DNA of 64,000 nucleotides from Bacillota bacterium. GTDB taxonomy: Bacteria; Bacillota; Clostridia; Acetivibrionales; JAEXSP01. The stretch's first letter is position 1; the number at the start of each line of letters is the position of its first letter. Made by a program: the position numbers and the translations under genes. This document shows positions 26,149-35,509 of this stretch, one piece after another. The notes under the pieces are model-generated. The model did no database searches and was not told where the DNA came from. It saw only the letters and a list, made by a program, of their open reading frames with translations. The stretch lies in the NCBI GenBank assembly GCA_023453795.1, contig JAEXSP010000007.1:1-64000 (forward strand). The letters are read 5' to 3'.

Positions 26149-28650
26149 TTGTATGAGGGAAGTGGCAACGGGGTGGACAGGAAGGAATCGTTTAAAATAT
26201 CAGGTATGTCATGTGCTGCATGCGCAGCAAGAATTGAAAAGGGTTTAAATAAATTGGAGGGCGTTAAGCAGGCAAATGTTAATTTTGCTGTTGAAAAAGC
26301 TACGGTTGAGTTTGAAGATACGGTTGTAAACAGCAGCCGGATTGGCGAAGCTGTAAAAAAGTTAGGTTATGAAGCGATTAAAGAGGATGTAAATCAAACA
26401 AAAATAGAGCTTAAAATAACAGGGATGTCATGTGCAGCCTGCAGTGCTAAAATCGAAAAAAGACTCAACAAAGCAGAAGGGGTTGTCAAGGCATCCGTAA
26501 ACCTGGCAACAGAAAAGGCCAGCATTGAATTTGACCCTGCTAAAGTCAAGAGTGCGGACTTGATTAAGACTGTTGAAGCACTTGGGTATAAAGCCGAGAA
26601 AATCGAAAATATTGCGGAAGACAGGGAAAAGGAGCAAAGGGAAAAGGAAGTAAAGAGGCTGAGGCTGGAACTAATTACCTCGGCAATTTTAAGTTCTCCT
26701 CTGATAATGGCTATGCTGCTTACGCTTGTAAAGCTTGATATAAGCTTTCTGCATAATGAGTATTTCCAGCTTATTATTGCAACTCCTGTGCAATTTATTA
26801 TCGGCTTCAGGTTTTATAAAAATGCTTATCATGCATTACGGGCGAAGAGTGCCAACATGGACGTTCTGATTGCAATGGGTACATCTGCGGCTTATTTTTT
26901 CAGTATATATAATGCTTTCTTTGCAGCACAAAAGCCCGGTATGATGATGAAGGAACTGTATTTTGAGGCAGGTGCGGTAATTATCACTCTGATCCTTCTC
27001 GGAAAGTATTTGGAAGCCGTAGCAAAGGGTAAAACTTCAGAGGCTATTAAAAAACTTATGGGGCTCAAGGCAAAAACCGCAAGAGTAATCAGGAACGGTG
27101 CTGAAGAGGACATTCCGGTTGAAGATGTAGAGGTTGGGGATATAATTGTAGTAAGACCGGGAGAGAAAATTCCTGTTGACGGAAAAATAATCGACGGCAA
27201 TTCTTCAATCGATGAATCGATGCTTACCGGGGAAAGCCTGCCGGTTGAGAAGAAGGCCGGGGATCCGGTAATCGGAGCAACCATTAATAAATTCGGAACA
27301 TTCAGGTTTGAAGCTACCAAGGTCGGAAAGGATACTGCTCTTTCCCAGATTATTAAGATGGTCGAAGATGCACAGGGTTCAAAGGCGCCTATACAAAAAA
27401 TCGCAGATCAGGTATCAGGTATATTTGTTCCTGCCGTAATAGGGATTGCTTTTCTGACATTTCTGATATGGTACCTGGCAGCGGGTAATCTTAATTCGGC
27501 AATCGTTAGTGCCGTATCGGTACTGGTTATTGCCTGTCCGTGTGCTCTTGGGCTTGCAACGCCTACGGCTATCATGGTCGGTACGGGAAAAGGAGCAGAA
27601 AACGGAATACTGATTAAGGGCGGAGAACACCTTGAAACGGCATATAAACTAAACTGTGTTGTACTGGATAAAACCGGGACAATAACAAAAGGCCAGCCTG
27701 AGGTTACAGATATTGTACCTTTGGGGAAAATGGAGAAATCTGAAATTTTAAAGATAGCTGCTGTATCAGAAAAGTCTTCCGAGCATCCTTTAGGGACTGC
27801 CATTTATGAAAAGGGCAAAAATGAATTCGGTACAATACCTGATCCGGATAAATTTGAAGCCATTCCCGGCAGAGGTATATTGTCGGTAATCGGGGATAAG
27901 ACCATATATATAGGCACAAGGAAGCTTATGACTGAAAAAGGTATTAACGTTTCGGATACCGAAGCGGCTGTTTTGAAACTTGAGGATGAGGGCAAAACAG
28001 CAATGCTGGTAGCGGTAAACAATGAGATTGAAGCAATTGTTGCAGTTGCTGATACCTTAAAGGAGCATTCAAATGAGGCAATAAAAGAGCTGCAAAAGAT
28101 GGGGATTGAAGTTTACATGCTCACAGGGGATAATAAAAGGACTGCAGCTGCAATAGCAAAACAAGTCGGAATAACTAATGTATTGGCTGAAGTGCTGCCT
28201 GAGAATAAAGCGGAGGAAGTCGAGAAGCTTAAAAAACAGGGGAATATAGTCGGCATGGTAGGTGACGGCATTAATGATGCACCTGCGCTGGCAACAGCAG
28301 ATATAGGCATGGCTATAGGAACAGGAACGGATGTAGCGATAGAAGCTGCCGATATAACCCTTATGAGGGGCGATCTGAGGTCAATACCGACGGCTGTAAA
28401 GCTTTCCAGAAAAACAATGAGAAAAATCAAACAAAATCTTTTCTGGGCATTTATATACAATATCATAGGTATTCCGTTTGCAGCATTTGGTCTCCTAAGC
28501 CCGATTATAGCAGGAGGTGCGATGGCTTTCAGCTCTGTATCGGTTGTAACGAACTCTTTAAGCTTAAAACGTTACGAGCCCGGGAATTCAGCCAGGATTA
28601 GCAGTACGGAGGAATGGGCAAAACAAGAGTGGAAATTAAATAATAAATAA
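26149..28650 (+). CDS. copA: copper-exporting P1B-type ATPase CopA
   Basis: 833 aa. Two N-terminal HMA domains with GMSCAACAARIE and GMSCAACSAKIE; eight membrane helices expected; actuator TGES near 361; ion-binding CPC in ACPCALGLATPTA near 462; phosphorylation DKTGT near 507; hinge GDGINDAP near 705. The CPC and the terminal-helix residues fit Cu(I) export. Start is uncertain: TTG 26149 and GTG 26173 both have distant GAGG sites. It follows the HMA-SafE fusion closely and precedes copZ by 13 bp. Confidence 0.93.
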   Translation: MYEGSGNGVDRKESFKISGMSCAACAARIEKGLNKLEGVKQANVNFAVEKATVEFEDTVVNSSRIGEAVKKLGYEAIKEDVNQTKIELKITGMSCAACSAKIEKRLNKAEGVVKASVNLATEKASIEFDPAKVKSADLIKTVEALGYKAEKIENIAEDREKEQREKEVKRLRLELITSAILSSPLIMAMLLTLVKLDISFLHNEYFQLIIATPVQFIIGFRFYKNAYHALRAKSANMDVLIAMGTSAAYFFSIYNAFFAAQKPGMMMKELYFEAGAVIITLILLGKYLEAVAKGKTSEAIKKLMGLKAKTARVIRNGAEEDIPVEDVEVGDIIVVRPGEKIPVDGKIIDGNSSIDESMLTGESLPVEKKAGDPVIGATINKFGTFRFEATKVGKDTALSQIIKMVEDAQGSKAPIQKIADQVSGIFVPAVIGIAFLTFLIWYLAAGNLNSAIVSAVSVLVIACPCALGLATPTAIMVGTGKGAENGILIKGGEHLETAYKLNCVVLDKTGTITKGQPEVTDIVPLGKMEKSEILKIAAVSEKSSEHPLGTAIYEKGKNEFGTIPDPDKFEAIPGRGILSVIGDKTIYIGTRKLMTEKGINVSDTEAAVLKLEDEGKTAMLVAVNNEIEAIVAVADTLKEHSNEAIKELQKMGIEVYMLTGDNKRTAAAIAKQVGITNVLAEVLPENKAEEVEKLKKQGNIVGMVGDGINDAPALATADIGMAIGTGTDVAIEAADITLMRGDLRSIPTAVKLSRKTMRKIKQNLFWAFIYNIIGIPFAAFGLLSPIIAGGAMAFSSVSVVTNSLSLKRYEPGNSARISSTEEWAKQEWKLNNK

Positions 28651-28663
28651 TGGAGGTATTTGT

Positions 28664-28876
28664 ATGGCAAGTGAAGTAAAAACCTTAATTGTAGAAGGTA
28701 TGTCCTGCAGCCACTGTGAGAACAGTGTTAAAAAAGCAGTAGGGGAATTGAACGGTGTTTGCGGTGTAGCGGTTGACCTGAAGGGTAAAAAGGTTACAAT
28801 CGAATTTGACCCTGATAAGGTTAGTGTTGAGACAATAAAGGATACCATAGAAGATCAGGGTTATGATGTTAAATGA
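28664..28876 (+). CDS. copZ: copper chaperone CopZ
   Basis: 70 aa, a single HMA domain with GMSCSHCENSVKKAVG (metal-binding CX2C at about 14-17) and the usual beta-alpha-beta ending DTIEDQGYDVK. It delivers Cu(I) to CopA. Strong GGAGG upstream; 13 bp after copA. Confidence 0.93.
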   Translation: MASEVKTLIVEGMSCSHCENSVKKAVGELNGVCGVAVDLKGKKVTIEFDPDKVSVETIKDTIEDQGYDVK

Positions 28877-28895
28877 TACTTAACGTAAAGTCAAG

Positions 28896-28940
28896 AAAGC
28901 TCCGCAGCAACAGCTCCTGTAAATAGGGGCTTTGTTTTTA
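28896..28940 (+). terminator. intrinsic terminator after copZ
   Basis: AAAGCTCC (28896-28903) pairs with GGGGCTTT (28926-28933), with one G-T pair, followed by GTTTTTA. The 22-nt loop is long. Confidence 0.6.
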
Positions 28941-29002
28941 TTCATCAGGTAAATATTATGAGAGCCGGGTAGGATCTGATAGTTTACCCAGGAGGCGATT
29001 AA

Positions 29003-29704
29003 ATGGTTAACTATTCTAAAAAGGTACTATTAGTAGATGATGAACCAAAAATCATTGAAGTAGTGAAATCATATCTTGAATTCGGCGGATATGAAGTATA
29101 TGAGGCATATAACGGAAAACAAGCTCTTGAGATATTTGAGAAAACAGATCTGTCGCTGATAGTGTTGGATTTAATGCTTCCGGATATGACCGGTGAAGAA
29201 ATCTGTAAAAAGATAAGAAAGCAATCAAGAGTTCCTATTATAATGTTAACAGCTAAAGTTGAAGAAGAGGACATACTGAAGGGACTTAATATTGGAGCGG
29301 ATGACTATGTAACAAAACCGTTCAGCCCAAAACAGCTTGTTGCACGAGTAAAGGCGGTACTCCGAAGAACGTCGGAAGATCCTGTGCCGCTTTCAGATGT
29401 ATTTTCCTTTAACAATGGAGAGCTTAAAATAGATAATTTGAGTTATGAAGTTCGTAAAAACAATAAAGTAGTATTCCTTACACCTAATGAATATAAAATT
29501 TTAATGACTATGATTAAATATCCCAAGAAGACATTTACAAGGGAAGAGCTTATCAGTATGGCCTTGGGCGATGATTTTGAAGGGTATGACAGAACCGTTG
29601 ATACTCATGTGAAAAACCTGAGACAAAAAATTGAGACAGACCCCAAGGTTCCGAAATACATTTTAACTGTTCACGGTGTAGGCTACCGGTTCGGTGGAGA
29701 ATAG
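29003..29704 (+). CDS. OmpR-family response regulator
   Basis: 233 aa. Receiver domain with acidic pocket D12-D13, phospho-acceptor D56 (IVLDLMLPD), Thr in MLTAK and Lys in VTKPFSP; then a winged-helix DNA-binding domain (about 135-233, TVDTHVKNLRQKIE, GVGYRFG). AGGAGG 8 bp before the ATG. Pairs with the kinase 14 bp downstream. Position behind copA-copZ makes metal stress a possible signal, but no target site was identified. Confidence 0.92.
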   Translation: MVNYSKKVLLVDDEPKIIEVVKSYLEFGGYEVYEAYNGKQALEIFEKTDLSLIVLDLMLPDMTGEEICKKIRKQSRVPIIMLTAKVEEEDILKGLNIGADDYVTKPFSPKQLVARVKAVLRRTSEDPVPLSDVFSFNNGELKIDNLSYEVRKNNKVVFLTPNEYKILMTMIKYPKKTFTREELISMALGDDFEGYDRTVDTHVKNLRQKIETDPKVPKYILTVHGVGYRFGGE

Positions 29705-29718
29705 AAAAGGAGATTGTC

Positions 29719-31116
29719 ATGAAATACAGTTTGAAAATCAAGCTTTCTTTTTCATATGTATTTGTTGCACTATTGAGCGTGGCTCTTATAATGGCTTTAA
29801 CCAATATATCCCTCGACAGGCATTTCAGAGAATATGTTAAACAGAATCAGGAACAAAAAAACAGGCAGGTAGTCTCATCAATAAGCCAGCAGTACCGGAA
29901 CAACGGGAAATGGAATGTGGACATGGTAGAGAATATTGGTGTCGGTGCACTGGAAAATGGCTTGATAATAAAGGTGAAAGATGAAAGGGGTAAGGTGATT
30001 TGGGATGCAACGGTTCATAATAACGGCATGTGCCAGCGGATTATAGAACACATGGCTCAAAACGTGAACAGCCGGTATCCGAATGCAAAAGGAACTTATT
30101 CAGAGATCCCCTATCCGGTAAATTATAAGTTTGCCAAAGTCGGTGTTGTTGAAATCGGATCATATGGCTCTTATTATTTGAGTGATAATGACCTTGCCTT
30201 TATAAACACCTTAAACAAACTCTTTATAGTGGTCGGTGTTTTCTCACTGCTTTTTTCACTGGTTTTAGGAATCATAATGGCAAGAAGGCTAAGCTCTCCA
30301 ATATCCAGGGTAATAAGCAGTGCACAATCAATTGCTAAAGGATACTTTTCAGACAGAATATCGGTAAGGTCAACCACAAATGAAATATGCCAGCTGACAT
30401 CGACAATTAACAATCTGGCTGAAACCCTTGAAAAACAAGAGATACTACGAAAAAAAATGACTGCTGATGCAGCACATGAGCTCAGAACACCTCTCGCTAC
30501 TTTGCAAAGTCACATGGAAGCAATGATTGACGGTATATGGAAGGCTGATAAAGACAGACTGAAAAGCTGTCATGATGAAATAATCAGGATAAGTAAGCTG
30601 GTTGGAGATCTTGATAAACTTGCAAAATACGAGAGTGAAAGTCTTGTTTTGAATAAAGAGCAGTTTGATGTATCCGATTTGATCCGGAACATCGTCTATA
30701 ACTTTGAGGCTGAGTTTAAAAACAAAGAGATTAATATTTCTTTTGAAGGAGTAAAGGAAGAGGTTTTTGCAGACAGGGACAAAATCAGCCAGGTAATGGT
30801 CAATCTTATTTCAAATGCCCTAAAGTATACACCCCATGGCGGGGAGGTCAGAGTAGGTGTTAAAGGTTCCAAAGATATTACTGAGATAAGTGTAAAAGAT
30901 AATGGGCCGGGTATCCCGAAAGAGGATGTGCCGTTCATTTTTGAAAGGTTTTATAGGGCGGATAAGTCACGAAACAGGATGACAGGAGGCTCAGGTATAG
31001 GACTTACTATTGTAAAGGCGATTACCGAAGCACATAAAGGACGAATAGAGGTTAAAAGTAAAATTAATGAGGGCACCGAATTTGTAGTAATACTGCCTAA
31101 AGGAATATGCAGCTGA
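29719..31116 (+). CDS. membrane sensor histidine kinase
   Basis: 465 aa. Membrane helices at about 10-30 and 160-185 bound an extracytoplasmic sensor of about 125 residues with no clear metal motif. A HAMP domain (about 187-240) is followed by the HisKA box ADAAHELRTPLATL with the phospho-His near 253, then N box NLISNALKYTPHGG, G1 DNGPGIP, F box FERFYR and G2 GGSGIGLTI. Acts on the response regulator encoded just upstream. AAAGGAG site. Confidence 0.92.
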   Translation: MKYSLKIKLSFSYVFVALLSVALIMALTNISLDRHFREYVKQNQEQKNRQVVSSISQQYRNNGKWNVDMVENIGVGALENGLIIKVKDERGKVIWDATVHNNGMCQRIIEHMAQNVNSRYPNAKGTYSEIPYPVNYKFAKVGVVEIGSYGSYYLSDNDLAFINTLNKLFIVVGVFSLLFSLVLGIIMARRLSSPISRVISSAQSIAKGYFSDRISVRSTTNEICQLTSTINNLAETLEKQEILRKKMTADAAHELRTPLATLQSHMEAMIDGIWKADKDRLKSCHDEIIRISKLVGDLDKLAKYESESLVLNKEQFDVSDLIRNIVYNFEAEFKNKEINISFEGVKEEVFADRDKISQVMVNLISNALKYTPHGGEVRVGVKGSKDITEISVKDNGPGIPKEDVPFIFERFYRADKSRNRMTGGSGIGLTIVKAITEAHKGRIEVKSKINEGTEFVVILPKGICS

Positions 31117-31163
31117 CAATTAAAATTATAATGTCAGGTCAAGAATAGCAAGTAGAAAAATTC

Positions 31164-31190
31164 AGGAAGTAGTTTAAAAGACTACTTCTT
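31164..31190 (+). terminator. hairpin terminator after the two-component genes
   Basis: GAAGTAGT (31166-31173), loop TTAAAAG, ACTACTTC (31181-31188), then TT. The T-tract is short, so strength is uncertain. Confidence 0.55.
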
Positions 31191-31260
31191 TGCGTATGTT
31201 AATAAAATTAGGTCATACTAAATAAGACCGACAATATCAAGAAAACCGGAGGCAAGAAAA

Positions 31261-31641
31261 ATGATAAATAAAATCGGAAAGATTACGATTTATGTAAACA
31301 ATCAGGAAGAGGCTAAAGATTTTTGGGTGGGGAAATTAGGATTTGTCGTAAAATTTGAACAAGCAATGGGTCCGTCTGCGAAATGGCTGGAGGTTGCTCC
31401 AAATAGCGATGAATTCACTACATTTGTTTTATATGATAAAAATTTAATGCTTAAACAAAATCCAAAAACAAATGTTGAACACCCCTCAATCATATTGAGT
31501 ACAACAGATATTGAAAAAGCTTATGGGAAAATGAAGGATAATGCAGTTGAAGTCGGAGAGCTTCAGGCTATGCCATACGGAAAGATGTTTACTTTCAAAG
31601 ATCAGGATAGAAATGAATACTTGGTGAGAGAAGATAAATAA
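31261..31641 (+). CDS. VOC-superfamily protein
   Basis: 126 aa, one VOC module: IGKITIYVNNQEEAKDFWVGKLGF at the N-terminus and MFTFKDQDRNEYLV at the C-terminus, the latter with the usual metal-ligand-type Glu. Related to YurT/glyoxalase-like stress proteins; substrate unknown. It is unrelated in close sequence to the VOC protein at 1465. Monocistronic, GGAGGC site upstream. Confidence 0.8.
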   Translation: MINKIGKITIYVNNQEEAKDFWVGKLGFVVKFEQAMGPSAKWLEVAPNSDEFTTFVLYDKNLMLKQNPKTNVEHPSIILSTTDIEKAYGKMKDNAVEVGELQAMPYGKMFTFKDQDRNEYLVREDK

Positions 31642-31710
31642 GCGCAATGAGGGTCAAAGTTGAAGCCCTTCGTAGTTTTGCAGAGGTTTTTGTTAGTTTT
31701 CCATGTTAAA

Positions 31711-33108
31711 TCAAATAATTGCTTTGCTTAACCGATCAATAGCTTCTTTAATCTTATGCGGCTCTACTCCGGAATAATTCAGTACCAGGATATGTCCAGC
31801 ACCGGGAGTGTCTTTGTGATAATATTTTGACAAACAGGAAATGTTCAAGCCTTCTTGCCGTGCTCTGCTGATTATGGTATCGTCGGACAAGGCAGTGCTT
31901 ATATGCATAAGAAAATGAAGTCCGGAATCTTCTTCTTTTATTTTAACGGAAGAGGATATCGGGCTATTTTTGATGCAGTCTAAAATGAAGTCCCTCTGAT
32001 TGCGGTAAAAGTTGCGCATTCTGTTGATGTGTTTTTCAAAATAGCCATTCTTAATAAATTTTGCAAGAGTATATTGCTCGAAATTTGATACTGTACAGGA
32101 GTAAAACCCAAGCTCCGAATAAAACTTCTTTAATAGATGTTCAGGCAGAACCATATAGCTTATCCTTATGGTTGATGCAAGGCTTTTGGTAAATGTATTC
32201 ATATAGATAACCTTTTCCATAACATCGATGCTTTGGAGGGCAGGAATAGGTTTGCCCAGGAGACGGAACTCACAATCATAATCATCTTCTATAATGTAAC
32301 GGGATTCCGATTTTGATGCCCAGCCTAATAACTCATACCGCCTGCTGATAGGAGTTATTATACCTGTCGGGTAATGGTGGGATGGTGAAATATGAGCAAC
32401 ATCAGCCTGACTTTCTTCAAGGTCAGAAATACTGACGCCGTTTACGTCAAGGGGTATGTAACAGCATTTTACGGCATTGCTGCCATAAATCTGGGCAATT
32501 TTCTTGTAGCCGGGATTTTCTACGGCAAATGTTTTATCATGTCCCAGCAATTGAATAAGAAGTCCGTATAAGTACTCTGTACCTGCACCGATTACTATTT
32601 GGTCCGGAGATACATTCATTCCGCGAAACTCATGTAAATGTTCCGAAATCGCCTGTCTTAATTCTATAATGCCGCTGCAGGGGGAATTGGTCATGAGAGC
32701 TTCACTTTCCTCCGAAATTACTTCCCGCATTATTTTTGCCCAGATTGAAAAAGGGAAGTTGGCAGGATTTGTGCTGTTGCTTAAAAAATCTGCGAAGTAC
32801 CCGGATTGGTTTACAGCTGCGGTATGATTTTCGGGAATTGCCTCTTTTTTTTGCAGAATTGAATTTGTGATATCCGATACAAAGTACCCCTTCTTTGGAA
32901 TGGAATAGATATAGCCTTCAGCCATAAGCTGAGCATAGGCATTTTCAATTGTAATGGTGCTTATGTTCAGATTCTTTGCAAAACTGCGTTTGGACGGTAT
33001 TTTGTCTCCGGGTATCAAAGTGCCCTGCAATATATCGTTTTTGATACATTTGTATAAATGCTGATAAAGACTATCTGACCCTATAGCGGCAAAAGAATAT
33101 GTTAACAT
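31711..33108 (-). CDS. pdxR: MocR-type regulator PdxR
   Basis: 465 aa. An N-terminal GntR winged helix (about 10-75: NDILQGTLIPGDKIPSKRSFAKNL, AYAQLMAEGYIYSIPKKGYF) is joined to a fold-type I aminotransferase domain with the PLP lysine in NTFTKSLAST. It is divergent from pdxST, which identifies it as PdxR, the PLP-sensing activator of pyridoxal 5'-phosphate synthesis. Expected to repress itself and activate pdxST when PLP is low. Length is typical. Confidence 0.9.
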   Translation of the reverse strand: MLTYSFAAIGSDSLYQHLYKCIKNDILQGTLIPGDKIPSKRSFAKNLNISTITIENAYAQLMAEGYIYSIPKKGYFVSDITNSILQKKEAIPENHTAAVNQSGYFADFLSNSTNPANFPFSIWAKIMREVISEESEALMTNSPCSGIIELRQAISEHLHEFRGMNVSPDQIVIGAGTEYLYGLLIQLLGHDKTFAVENPGYKKIAQIYGSNAVKCCYIPLDVNGVSISDLEESQADVAHISPSHHYPTGIITPISRRYELLGWASKSESRYIIEDDYDCEFRLLGKPIPALQSIDVMEKVIYMNTFTKSLASTIRISYMVLPEHLLKKFYSELGFYSCTVSNFEQYTLAKFIKNGYFEKHINRMRNFYRNQRDFILDCIKNSPISSSVKIKEEDSGLHFLMHISTALSDDTIISRARQEGLNISCLSKYYHKDTPGAGHILVLNYSGVEPHKIKEAIDRLSKAII

Positions 33109-33127
33109 CTGAATAACCTCATCAATC

Positions 33128-33187
33128 TGACCATTCTGATTATATTCAAAATGGATATTTCAATATGGTCACTTATGATTATAATGG
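33128..33187. promoter_or_regulatory. pdxR-pdxS intergenic control region
   Basis: TGACCAT (33128-33134) and ATGGTCA (33165-33171) form an inverted pair, and CAAAATGG (33147), CAATATGG (33161) and TATAATGG (33180) recur as direct repeats, the arrangement MocR proteins usually bind. TATAAT at 33180-33185 can be the pdxS -10; the -35 position reads ATTTCA, poor enough to need an activator. Confidence 0.55.
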
Positions 33188-33221
33188 TATTAATAATTTT
33201 TGTAAAGGAAGGAAGATTTAA

Positions 33222-34097
33222 ATGGAACAGAAACGTTATGAATTAAATAAAGAACTTGCACAGATGCTGAAGGGCGGAGTTATAATGGATGTTACTACTC
33301 CGGAGCAGGCGGTAATAGCGGAGAAAGCCGGAGCCTGCGCCGTAATGGCATTGGAAAGAATCCCTGCAGATATCAGGGCTGCCGGTGGTGTGTCCAGGAT
33401 GAGTGATCCCGGAATGGTTAAAGGAATTCAGAAAGCGGTATCAATTCCTGTTATGGCAAAATGCCGTATAGGCCATTTCGCAGAGGCACAGATACTGGAG
33501 GCAATAGAAATAGATTATATCGATGAAAGTGAAGTGCTTTCCCCGGCAGATGATGTGTATCATATTGATAAAACGAAGTTCAAGGTGCCTTTTGTATGCG
33601 GTGCTAAGGATTTGGGAGAGGCATTAAGACGTATAAATGAGGGCGCTTCCATGATAAGAACAAAGGGAGAACCGGGAACGGGAGACATAGTCCAGGCAGT
33701 ACGCCATATGAGAATGATGAACCGGCAAATTGCAAAAATTGTATCAATGAGGGAAGACGAGCTATTTAATGAAGCAAAAGAATTACAGGTGTCATACGAA
33801 TTGGTTTTATATGTTCACGATAACGGGAGACTGCCGGTTGTAAATTTTGCGGCAGGAGGAGTCGCAACACCGGCAGATGCAGCACTTATGATGCAGTTGG
33901 GTGCAGAAGGAGTATTTGTAGGCTCAGGTATTTTTAAATCGGGCGACCCAGAGAAAAGAGCGAATGCGATTGTGAAGGCAGTAACCAATTATACTGATAT
34001 TAAAATGCTGGCGGAGCTTTCCGAGGATCTGGGTGAAGCAATGGTTGGTATCAATGAACAGGAGATAGAGCTGCTTATGGCTGAAAGGGGCAAATAG
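33222..34097 (+). CDS. pdxS: pyridoxal 5'-phosphate synthase subunit PdxS
   Basis: 291 aa, near-invariant family. KGGVIMDVTTPEQA, MALERIPADIRAAGGVSRMSDP, VMAKCRIGHFAEAQ and the phosphate-binding NFAAGGVATPADAALMMQLGAEGVFVGSGIF are all present. It condenses ribulose/ribose 5-phosphate, glyceraldehyde 3-phosphate and ammonia to PLP in a complex with PdxT. AAGGAAGG site. The many PLP enzymes in this window depend on its product. Confidence 0.97.
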   Translation: MEQKRYELNKELAQMLKGGVIMDVTTPEQAVIAEKAGACAVMALERIPADIRAAGGVSRMSDPGMVKGIQKAVSIPVMAKCRIGHFAEAQILEAIEIDYIDESEVLSPADDVYHIDKTKFKVPFVCGAKDLGEALRRINEGASMIRTKGEPGTGDIVQAVRHMRMMNRQIAKIVSMREDELFNEAKELQVSYELVLYVHDNGRLPVVNFAAGGVATPADAALMMQLGAEGVFVGSGIFKSGDPEKRANAIVKAVTNYTDIKMLAELSEDLGEAMVGINEQEIELLMAERGK

Positions 34098-34099
34098 CA

Positions 34100-34660
34100 A
34101 TGAAAATAGCAGTCTTGGCAGTTCAGGGGGCGTTTATTGAGCATGAAAAAATGTTGAACAGCATGGGAATAGAATGTTTGGAACTCCGTAAAAAAACTGA
34201 TTTGGAAAATAGTTTTGATGGATTGATTCTTCCAGGCGGAGAAAGTACCGTACAGGGGAAGCTGCTTAGAGAATTGGATATGTTTGACGGACTTAAGGAA
34301 AGAATTGAAAGAGGAATGCCTGTATTAGCTACGTGTGCAGGGCTGATTCTACTGGCAGGAAAACTGAGTAATGACGAACAAACGTATTTCGGGACATTGC
34401 CGGCCGTAGTAAAAAGGAATGCATACGGAAGGCAATTAGGCAGCTTCTACACGGAAGTAGAGATGGCGGGATTGGGCAAGGTTCCTATGAAATTTATCAG
34501 AGCTCCCTATATTGAAGCCGTTTCCGATGAGGTTGATATATTGTCAAAGGTAAATGGGAATATTGTAGCTGTAAAATATAAGAAACAGATAGGTTTGGCG
34601 TTTCATCCGGAATTAAGTGAGGATAAACGGGTTCATAAATTATTTATTGATATGACATAA
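34100..34660 (+). CDS. pdxT: PLP synthase glutaminase subunit PdxT
   Basis: 186 aa class I-type glutaminase: GGESTVQGKLL, nucleophile Cys79 in ATCAGLILLA, and the His-Glu pair in AFHPELSED. It supplies ammonia from glutamine to PdxS. Starts 2 bp after the pdxS stop, so translationally coupled. Residues QGKLL replace the more usual TIGKLL, a small variation. Confidence 0.95.
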   Translation: MKIAVLAVQGAFIEHEKMLNSMGIECLELRKKTDLENSFDGLILPGGESTVQGKLLRELDMFDGLKERIERGMPVLATCAGLILLAGKLSNDEQTYFGTLPAVVKRNAYGRQLGSFYTEVEMAGLGKVPMKFIRAPYIEAVSDEVDILSKVNGNIVAVKYKKQIGLAFHPELSEDKRVHKLFIDMT

Positions 34661-34666
34661 CATTTA

Positions 34667-34695
34667 TTGACAAAACTGTTGTTTTACATTATAAT
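34667..34695 (+). promoter_or_regulatory. consensus promoter of the GNAT gene
   Basis: TTGACA (34667-34672), 17 bp, TATAAT (34690-34695): a perfect vegetative promoter about 95 bp before the acetyltransferase start. Confidence 0.75.
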
Positions 34696-34791
34696 ATTAT
34701 TCATATGGGATTAGTATGAATATAATGTTAGGCTGAAGTCATCCCGTATGTATCAAGTTTAAAGTTTACGAAGGAGTGAAATAGGACCTGC

Positions 34792-35280
34792 ATGGTTGAG
34801 ATAAGAAGAGGTAATATCGATGATATCGATTCGATTGCGGCCATTGAAGCAAATTGCTTCCCGGCATCTGAAGCTGCATCCAAAAGCAGCTTCACAGACA
34901 GAATGAAGGTGTTCCCGAATCATTTTTATGTAGCACATATAAACGGCGAAATGATAGGCTTTATCAATGGCTTCGTCAGTAATGAAAGAACAATCAGCGA
35001 TGAAATGTTTGAGGATGCCAGCCTCCATAATGAGGAAGGAAAATATCAAATGATATTTGGGTTGGATGTACTGGCAGAGCACAGAAGAAAAGGAATTGCA
35101 AACAAGCTGATGCAGGCAGTGATAGATTCTGCAAAAGAAGAAGGAAGAAAAGGTGTAGTTCTTACGTGTAAGGATGAATTGATACCTTTTTATGAAAAGA
35201 TGGGTTTTAAGAATAGAGGGATTTCAAAATCGACACACGGCGGTGCTGCCTGGTATGACATGGAGTTGTTGCTGGGATAG
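34792..35280 (+). CDS. GNAT-family N-acetyltransferase
   Basis: 162 aa. Acetyl-CoA-binding motif A is GLDVLAEHRRKGIANKLMQAVID (about 83-105) and motif B is FYEKMGFKNRGIS. Resembles serotonin/arylalkylamine-type GNATs; the acceptor amine is unknown. ATG with AGGACC 5 bp upstream. Own promoter, single gene. Confidence 0.85.
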   Translation: MVEIRRGNIDDIDSIAAIEANCFPASEAASKSSFTDRMKVFPNHFYVAHINGEMIGFINGFVSNERTISDEMFEDASLHNEEGKYQMIFGLDVLAEHRRKGIANKLMQAVIDSAKEEGRKGVVLTCKDELIPFYEKMGFKNRGISKSTHGGAAWYDMELLLG

Positions 35281-35431
35281 TGTTAAACCTTAGCTGTCTG
35301 TTTTTACTGCATGTATTATATTTTCAGTTGTTTAAATCCTTGAATAATGTTTCCCCCATGGGGTGGATATGGAATCCGCCCCTATATTTTTTTGTAAAGA
35401 TATTTAGCCGAACATTTTAGTTATATTCTGA

Positions 35432-35487
35432 TTGACAGGAATGTAAATCGGTGTTAAAATACACTTAACCTATAGAAATAGTATGAA
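35432..35487 (+). promoter_or_regulatory. promoter and candidate sulfur-regulon operator of nifB-like gene
   Basis: TTGACA (35432-35437), 17 bp, TAAAAT (35455-35460). Six bases later an 8-5-8 element: AACCTATA (35467-35474), GAAAT, AGTATGAA (35480-35487). A nearly identical inner stretch recurs ahead of the ssuA-like gene (55658-55678). Overlap with the transcription start implies repression. Confidence 0.7.
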
Positions 35488-35509
35488 ATAGAAAGAGGGG
35501 GTGTATTTT